This document shows, piece after piece, positions 57,934 through 64,000 of a stretch of 64,000 bases of DNA; within the stretch, counting starts at the first letter, position 1, and each line of letters begins with the position of its first letter. Source of the DNA: Ceratodon purpureus (lineage: Eukaryota > Streptophyta > Bryopsida > Pseudoditrichales > Ditrichaceae). The translations under genes were made by a program, and so were the position numbers. A model generated the notes under the pieces. The model searched no databases, was not told where the DNA came from, and saw nothing but the letters and a program-made list of their open reading frames with translations. The DNA lies in NCBI GenBank assembly GCA_014871385.1, contig CM026429.1, positions 2,369,799-2,433,798 on the forward strand. The letters are read 5' to 3'.

Positions 57934-60170
57934 CTACAACAAATAGATGAATTGTGTGATGTTGGCTTTCATCGGTACACGTTTTAAATCCCTTGGTTGA
58001 ATAATGACGCCATTTCCAATTTCATAAAATACTCCTTGCAACATGTATTTCTTGACGTATATGTAGACATAGATGCCCCAATTTTCCATTGCACAATGTC
58101 GTCTCAAGTAACTAGCTAGCTCTGCATGAGCCGCAAAAAGACAAGCTCTCTTAAATGTTTGTGTTCCAATTAGGATCTCTTTGCAGCTTGGTGTGGATGC
58201 ACATTCACTACTAGACAGTCTTTTTAGCAATTTATTGATCACTATGGCATCTTCAATGGTGTCGATGTTAAATATATAGTGTGCAATATCTATAAGACAT
58301 AGTCCTATGTCCAATAAAATACAATCCGTGTCTTCATTATCATTAAGAGAATAAAAGACATTTGGTAGCACCCATTAAATAATTTTTTATTTTCCTTTGC
58401 TTTATAAAAACTCCAATATTCCACCAGGTTATGTTTGTGGTCAAAATCCGCATGCATCTTGCCTTGCGGCAAGGCTGATTTCCAAATAGTTCAACATGTC
58501 CACTTTGCATTAGGGTAGGTGGTTCCGGTGCCCAACCACAACATTGTCCGTATGGTCTGATCACCAGGTCTATCTAGAAGATATTCATTGATAAAATTGA
58601 GTAGGTAGTTGTACCCACGGTGAAACCGTCACTAAACATATTCTGCAACTTTTTGAAGAATGGATCAAATAGCTTCAACATCGATGCTTTGATCTTTTCT
58701 TTAGTAAGTAGTATTGTACGATCGTCGTTAGTAGGTATAAAGGTTGTCGATATAAACAATATAAGAATGAGCTCAATTGGATTGTCTATATCGTGCATGC
58801 ATTTGATATGGAAATTTCTACAACCTCCGTCCCACTTCGATTGAAGCCTTTAAAATCATAAATACGTCATGGTAGCATGCCAAGGCAACATTTTGCGGAT
58901 CGCGTTTTACCATCGTCTTCTCAGATGATATTGCTGAGGCAATTCAAATATTCAAAGTTGTACATCTTGGTCTTTTCCAAGAAACTTGTAACAGACTTTT
59001 TGTGTTTCGCACAAAATGCCACAATATGACATCTTGTAGTCCCTGCAACGCACCGATAACTCCCACTCCCGCTCAAGGTTCCACTAATCTTAGTAAAATT
59101 TCATTTTTTCCATGTCCCAGAAGTCTTTTATCGATGTAGGACGTTTGATTACAGACTTTTCTAACTATTTGTATTTATTAGCCCAATATGTAAGCATCTT
59201 TTCACAATATGTTTTTGAGCCGATGAGATTCTTCAATTGACTTGAAGCATAAAGAAAATCTACCAGTATGATATTTTTCCTTATGTTTTTGCATTAGGCA
59301 CTTTTCTAAGCATTATTACAATTTCGTTGCATTATTTTATGTTGACATTGGATCACACTGCTACACTCATACAAATTTTCATTATCAGGCTTCACAAGGA
59401 TGGGATCATACATATTGGACTTTGGTGGTACCTACAAATAATTGTACCTTTTGGGCTCCTCCAATGCCAAGTTCTTATACAACTCCATCAATTGTTTCCA
59501 AGAGGTGACAACCTCACCATTATTCAATTCTCCATTCCATTCTTGTGGGTTATGTCTAAGAACTATCTCAAACTTTGGTTTTTATCAAGGATGTCTTCAG
59601 GTTACAATCCACTAAATAATTGTCGGGTTGTCAAATCTTGGCATGTAATTGGGCAGTTGAAGGAGTCATACTCACTTTGCATTTTGATAAATGCATGTCT
59701 TAAGGCATTACAACGACTTGTCAACCACCACATTGTCAGTTGCATCACCTCTATCTTCTTTTACTTCATATGCCACATCGTCATTTATGTTAGCTAAACC
59801 ATTCCCATGTCTTCATCTATGTTAGCTAAACCAATTTCCACCTCTTCATTATGTTAGCTAAACCAATTTCCACCTCTTCATTCATATCAAGTGCATGAGG
59901 TTGTTCATTGCCCAAGTCATCTAAGTTGTTACCTTTTGCCTTAGGTGCCCCACCATGTTCCTCTCTAGGAGGACTTCTCGGAAGACTTGCAATTGGATCT
60001 CCAACATCATCTTGCGATGTATTAGGAATTATGGCTTTTTCAGCTATTCTTGATGCATATCTCAAAGCTTGTTCCTTATGTTTGTTGGTAGTAACTTTCA
60101 TTACAAATCTCCCTTGATGGTAATGAAACCAACAAGTACCCACACCTTTCTCCGCTCATGTCTTTGGTTT
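57934..60170 (-). other. Degenerate coding-like stretch, unrecognised
   Basis: Minus-strand open pieces of 70-145 codons follow one another with protein-like composition (for example 58,371-57,934 with LSSSECASTPSCKEILIG and AHAELASYLRRHC, and 60,143-59,826 with NEEVEIGLANI). They are separated by stops and frame changes and lack clear splice junctions. I do not recognise a family. A decayed gene, perhaps carried by a repeat, is the likeliest reading. Confidence 0.3.
59787..59882. repeat. 32-bp tandem repeat, three copies
   Basis: The unit beginning ATGTTAGCTAAACCA occurs at 59,787-59,818 (diverged), 59,819-59,850 and 59,851-59,882 (these two identical). It lies at the end of an unrecognised degenerate coding-like stretch and would encode a repeated NEEVEIGLANI-like peptide on the minus strand, out of frame between copies because 32 is not a multiple of three. 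Confidence 0.9.
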
Positions 60171-62030
60171 CCTCGCCATATCTTCAAATTTACAATTGTT
60201 TATACATATATGAGAATATTTATATTAAAAATCAATCCATACTACTTTGGGGGCTTAATTCAACATGTACATTTTTTTATTGTATACCATGGTTTTTAAT
60301 ATCCATCCAACTCAATATGGCTTGGTGTTGTTATAAAAGTGTATATGCAAGTGTTGACAACTCAAATTCTTAAATATAGTTAAATTTTGCTAGTAATGGT
60401 CTACATGCTCCAAAACCAATCAACTCGCACTATGACCATCATGACTACCACTTGTGTCTAAGATTGTATGAATCATGTCCTTTGAGCCAAAGTTATGCTC
60501 AACATGCAATTCCTCCATTTTCAATCTTCAAATTATTCCTTATCAATCATTTATCTAAGTCCTTCATGTACTACCGTCTTACTTAGAACTATTCGTTATA
60601 CTACTTCTTTCTTTTGTTGATCTAAGGTCATTTTCTACTCTTCAAAATTGACAACAATCCGTCCAAATTTGTTTGCCATCCTATAGAATCTTTCAAAAGT
60701 CACACACTCCTTCTTTGATTAAAAACAATGTTCATTTATGCCCCATATATACATCTTAACCTCTTTATTGCAAATTCAAACCCCATCTTGCCAAATCCAC
60801 AACCCTTCTTTGTTAATTTAAATGTCTATAATTATGCAAAATTCACTCTCATTCCTCTGGAAAATTTCACTCTCTTTTTCATTCAATATAATTGCTCCCT
60901 CTCTAAATCTAAATATTAAGATTTGTTGGCTACTAGTCTTCATTATGGTCTTAGTCTTTGGCTTCTTGATTGAACTCAAAGTCAAGCCTTTCTTCTTTTG
61001 ATGTCAAATCACCAATCTACGGGTGATGGAAATAACATGAAGAGGTTTTGATCTGTTAACAACTTATCATCCATATATGTGTCGCAGCCATATTCTTTGG
61101 TAGTGTTGACTTTTGTGCATAGTAAATCCTTGTAGAACTTGTTTTTTACTAATCATCTTTTTGCAAATTTGGTCCCTCTTCAATGCCCCTTGAAAATTGA
61201 CTTGATCTCTGCATTTGAATTTGCTCTATAGATCCACTACCTACTTATAAATTTGTCACCTTGCCAAGCTCCATCCATAGAAATCAATGCATTCAAAGTT
61301 TTTAATCATAGCAAGGCACCTTCTTCTTAAGTGTCACCACCATTCTTCTTAAGCATCAGCACATTCACTCGTGGTCTATCCATTTACCTATTTTGAATGC
61401 TTTTTGTTCAAAAACTAATCACATTTAAATGCAAAATCCAATTCCTTATGATTTCTGTACTTGTAGAGGTCATTGTTCCTTTCCATGGTATTAGCTTGGT
61501 TCCACTTAATTCAACTGCAATATTTTTACGTAGACACCAATGAATTTGTTGACCTCACAGATAATGGTGCCTCATTTAGATACAAATGAGGGTCAGGTCC
61601 CTCCGATGCATCATCTTAGCAAAGAATTGTAACATGATACTAAAAAATACCCACTCTATGTTGATTACCACACGATGCAATCTTCTATTACAAAGTTGCT
61701 CTTCCTTTTGCTTGCAAAAGTTATTTCCTTTAACATCCCCCACATGTCCTTCTTCCTCCAGAACCTTGGGCTCATGCTTCTTCTTTCCTACCACCATCAT
61801 AAACTTGGTTCAACATATAGTGATAAAAAAATGATTCTTAGAGTCTAAAAAATTTAATCCAAAGAAGTGGTCACTAGAAACTTCAAGGCAAGGAAGTCTC
61901 TTTGTTGTAACCAACCAAAGTTACAAGTTGATACATAGCCAATACGTGCCCATGCCATAAAGATGTACGTAAAAAGCGTATGATGCTCTTGGCTACCCTA
62001 ATTTGATTTTCAAGTGTAACACACTTTCAC
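60171..62030. other. Intergenic, no supported gene
   Basis: AT-rich with only short open frames without recognisable features on either strand. Pyrimidine-rich on the plus strand for much of its length, like the preceding degenerate stretch. Confidence 0.4.
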
Positions 62031-62033
62031 TCA

Positions 62034-62692
62034 GAGCATCCCCAGTAAGGCTTGTATGTAAACCTGAAAGCTGAAAGAAGTGGAAAGACGTGAATTGCAG
62101 TTCAGGCCAGCAGGGGAAAAGCCTGTATTCAAGCTTGTAAGCCTGTGATTTACAGGTTGAATGATTGAATCTTGGTTTTGGAAGGTTTTTTAGGGGCAAA
62201 CCTGTAAACCTATATACGGTTTTGGAATGTTTTGCTTCGGAAAGACACTTAGGTTTGGGAGAACGACGTTCTCCCAGGCTTACAGGCTTAAGGTAGCAAG
62301 TACCCATTCATGCCAACGACCAATTCTGCCAGCTACAATTTGACCAGAAAGTGCCTCCTTGTGAACCTAAACTTGAACATAAGTGTATTGAAATTTCACT
62401 AGAATCAATGAGATGGAACCAATGAGATGGAAGCATTAACAAATTTTGTCCACATATTTCTTCTGTCCTCTTTTGGGTAAGTCTAGAGTTATGAATAGGT
62501 GTCTACAACACCTCACTTCAAAAAATTTGTGTAAACTTGCTCTTACCTCCAAAAATTCTGATTCCAAGACCAAGCACTTCTTCTCCAATTTGCTAACACA
62601 TTCATGATTTCACTTCATACTCTTTGCACTCCCAGGTTCCCAAAATCCTTATTCTGGCAGGTTAAGGTTCTGCTACCTTACTGGGGATGCTC
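62034..62692. mobile_element. 659-bp MITE-like element upstream of psbW
   Basis: Perfect 17-bp inverted ends GAGCATCCCCAGTAAGG are flanked by the 3-bp duplication TCA (62,031-62,033 and 62,693-62,695). GAGCATC-type ends with a 3-bp duplication are common in plant PIF/Harbinger-like MITEs, although the usual target is TTA or TAA. The interior is non-coding and has a palindrome GGGAGAACG-A-CGTTCTCCC near 62,258. It ends about 350 bp before the psbW start codon. Confidence 0.8.
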
Positions 62693-63039
62693 TCAGTGCA
62701 CACAAACGGCACCCTTCTTCCAACTTGCCCACAACCTCTCCAACAGACTCCCAATGAAAAATGCTCATGAGAACGGATGAGCACATGGAGCCCAGCAAGC
62801 GGACCCCACGCCAAACACAGGAGAGCGCGCCCATTGGGCGGGGCCCCGCTGCGGATGACGCCCTATCCAGAGGGGGCTGGCACCCACACTCCCACCACCC
62901 ACACCTCGCTGCAACCCCCGCACCCCTTCCCCCTTGTAAAATTGCCTCCCTCTCCTTCCAGTACTCTGCAATCGATCCTCCGGCAAGCTCTCGATCTAAC
63001 CCCAAACAAGGGCAGGCGTCACCCTCCCCGAGTCCAGCC

Positions 63040-63662
63040 ATGGCTGCCGTCGCCTCCACCTCCGCTGTCGCCTCGCCCCTTCCTGCAGCGCCCGCTCGCC
63101 ACCCCCGCTGCCCTCCGCCAGCGCCAGGCCCGTCTCCGGTGAGTCTCACTTCCCGTGCGCTCTGTGTTTTCGTTTCTAGATGGATTGGGATGTTGATGCA
63201 TTCATGTCAGGCATGTACTTTATCTTCGGGAGATGGCGTTGATGGTAGAGTGGGCAACTTAGGTACTAGTGCTATCTAGTGAACTCTTTGGTTTGAGCGA
63301 AATGGCGAGGGGTTGATGTGAGTGGGGTTTTCTTTGTTGTGCATTTAGGCCTGCCCGCGCTGCGGATGCCCAAGATTGTGTGCTCGGCTGAGAAGAAGGA
63401 ATCCGCCAAGACGGAGGAGGTGAATGGGCTCCCCCAGCTGGCTGCCGCCGTGACGTCCGCCGCGACGATGGCGTACGCGCACCCGGTGTTCGCTCTGGTG
63501 GACGAGAGGCTGAGCGGTGAGGGAACTGGTTTGGGTTTGGGAGTGAGCAACCCGAAGCTGACATGGATCTTGGTGGGAGTGACTGCCTTGGTGTGGGCTT
63601 TGTTCTTCACGTACTCGTCGAAGTTGCCAGAGGGCGACGACGACTCGGGTTTGGACCTGTAG
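63040..63662 (+). CDS. psbW: Photosystem II reaction center W protein, nuclear precursor
   Basis: Exon 2 (63349-63662) encodes the end of a chloroplast transit peptide ([17 protein letters not shown]), a thylakoid-transfer segment ending AHPVFA, and the mature ~54-residue Psb[14 protein letters not shown], one membrane helix ([15 protein letters not shown]) and the acidic C-terminus DDDSGLDL. PsbW is a small thylakoid subunit that stabilises PSII supercomplexes. Exon 1 is 63040-63138, starting at ATG in an ideal GCCATGG context ([15 protein letters not shown]) and ending at a CCG|GTGAGT donor; the acceptor is TTTAG at 63,348. As written the two exons are one base out of phase. The late part of exon 1 in the alternative frame reads [12 protein letters not shown], which joins naturally to LPALRM, so one base seems to be missing in the C-run near 63,102-63,107. 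This could be an assembly error or a real lesion. Confidence 0.85.
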
Positions 63663-64000
63663 ATTAAGGTGGAAGGGGTTTTGGAGGAATTTTTTGTTCG
63701 ATTTTGAGAGCAATGTCTTTTTAGTGGCATTGGTCTGGTGTTTCAATTAGCCGAATATTCAACATGTACATGATCTTGATCGAAATTGTAGACTGTATGT
63801 GGCTTATGATTTCCGGCTTGCTACTGTTTCTCGGTCCATTATGCTAGGGTCGGAAGCTCATCTGGTCTCATGTCAATTTATCTACATGTATTTTATTGAA
63901 ACGTTATGATCTTCTATTAGACTGTTATACTCATTTGACATCTAGTGTTGTCTGAATATAGTTGAACTTCGCCTTAACTTGGATTGGATTGCAAACTGGT

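Noticed and set aside
1-64000. CRISPR array or bacterial operon
   Set aside because: The tandem repeats lack unique equal-length spacers and the window is clearly plant nuclear DNA with spliceosomal introns.

Overview
The window is nuclear DNA of a land plant. The evidence is a nuclear PsbW gene (thylakoid photosystem II subunit), an HKT-type cation transporter, a vacuolar-glucose-transporter-type sugar carrier, a trihelix DNA-binding protein and an RRN3 Pol I factor. All introns found are GT-AG except one GC-AG. The mostly short introns (roughly 50-600 nt), an SLC7 LAT-type amino acid transporter unlike the usual angiosperm LAT/PUT carriers, and an HKT with glycine at all four filter positions suggest a seed-free plant such as a bryophyte or lycophyte. 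That placement is inference. No bacterial, organellar or rRNA genes were seen.

Layout: 1-5.9 kb is gene-poor and AT-rich. 6.1-10.6 kb (minus) holds a 13-exon LAT-type transporter with a partial duplicate of two of its exons just beyond its 3' end. 12.0-13.2 kb (minus) is an intronless FAD oxidase and 15.0-16.5 kb (minus) an intronless sugar carrier, followed by about 1.2 kb of degenerate ~400-bp tandem repeats. 18.9-19.3 kb (minus) is a small secreted lipid-transfer-like protein. 19.5-29 kb is repeat-rich (foldback elements, TA microsatellite, a CACTA end, a SINE-like tRNA head). 29.4-32.2 kb (plus) is a 4-exon trihelix gene, 34.2-37.3 kb (plus) a 3-exon HKT gene, 40.1-42.5 kb (plus) a 2-exon RRN3 gene, and 46.4-46.9 kb (minus) a small secreted protein. 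45.1-62.7 kb is a transposon-rich stretch, and 63.0-63.7 kb (plus) is psbW. Most gene models were built by joining GT-AG exons in phase; the LAT, trihelix, HKT, RRN3 and 46.4-kb models come out in frame over their whole length.

The most unusual structure is a 4,116-bp element at 50,580-54,695 with perfect 15-bp terminal inverted repeats and an 8-bp target duplication (CATTAGGC), as in hAT transposons. It encodes no recognisable transposase. It is filled with tandem arrays, above all about eleven copies of a ~133-bp unit, each with a GC-rich palindrome next to an A-run/T-run junction. Several smaller non-autonomous DNA transposons with intact target duplications lie nearby (CACTA-like 139 bp, hAT-like 119 bp, TTAA-flanked 186 bp, and a 659-bp element just upstream of psbW).

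The genes do not form a pathway or cluster. They are ordinary unlinked plant functions: membrane transport, photosystem II assembly, rRNA transcription and DNA binding.
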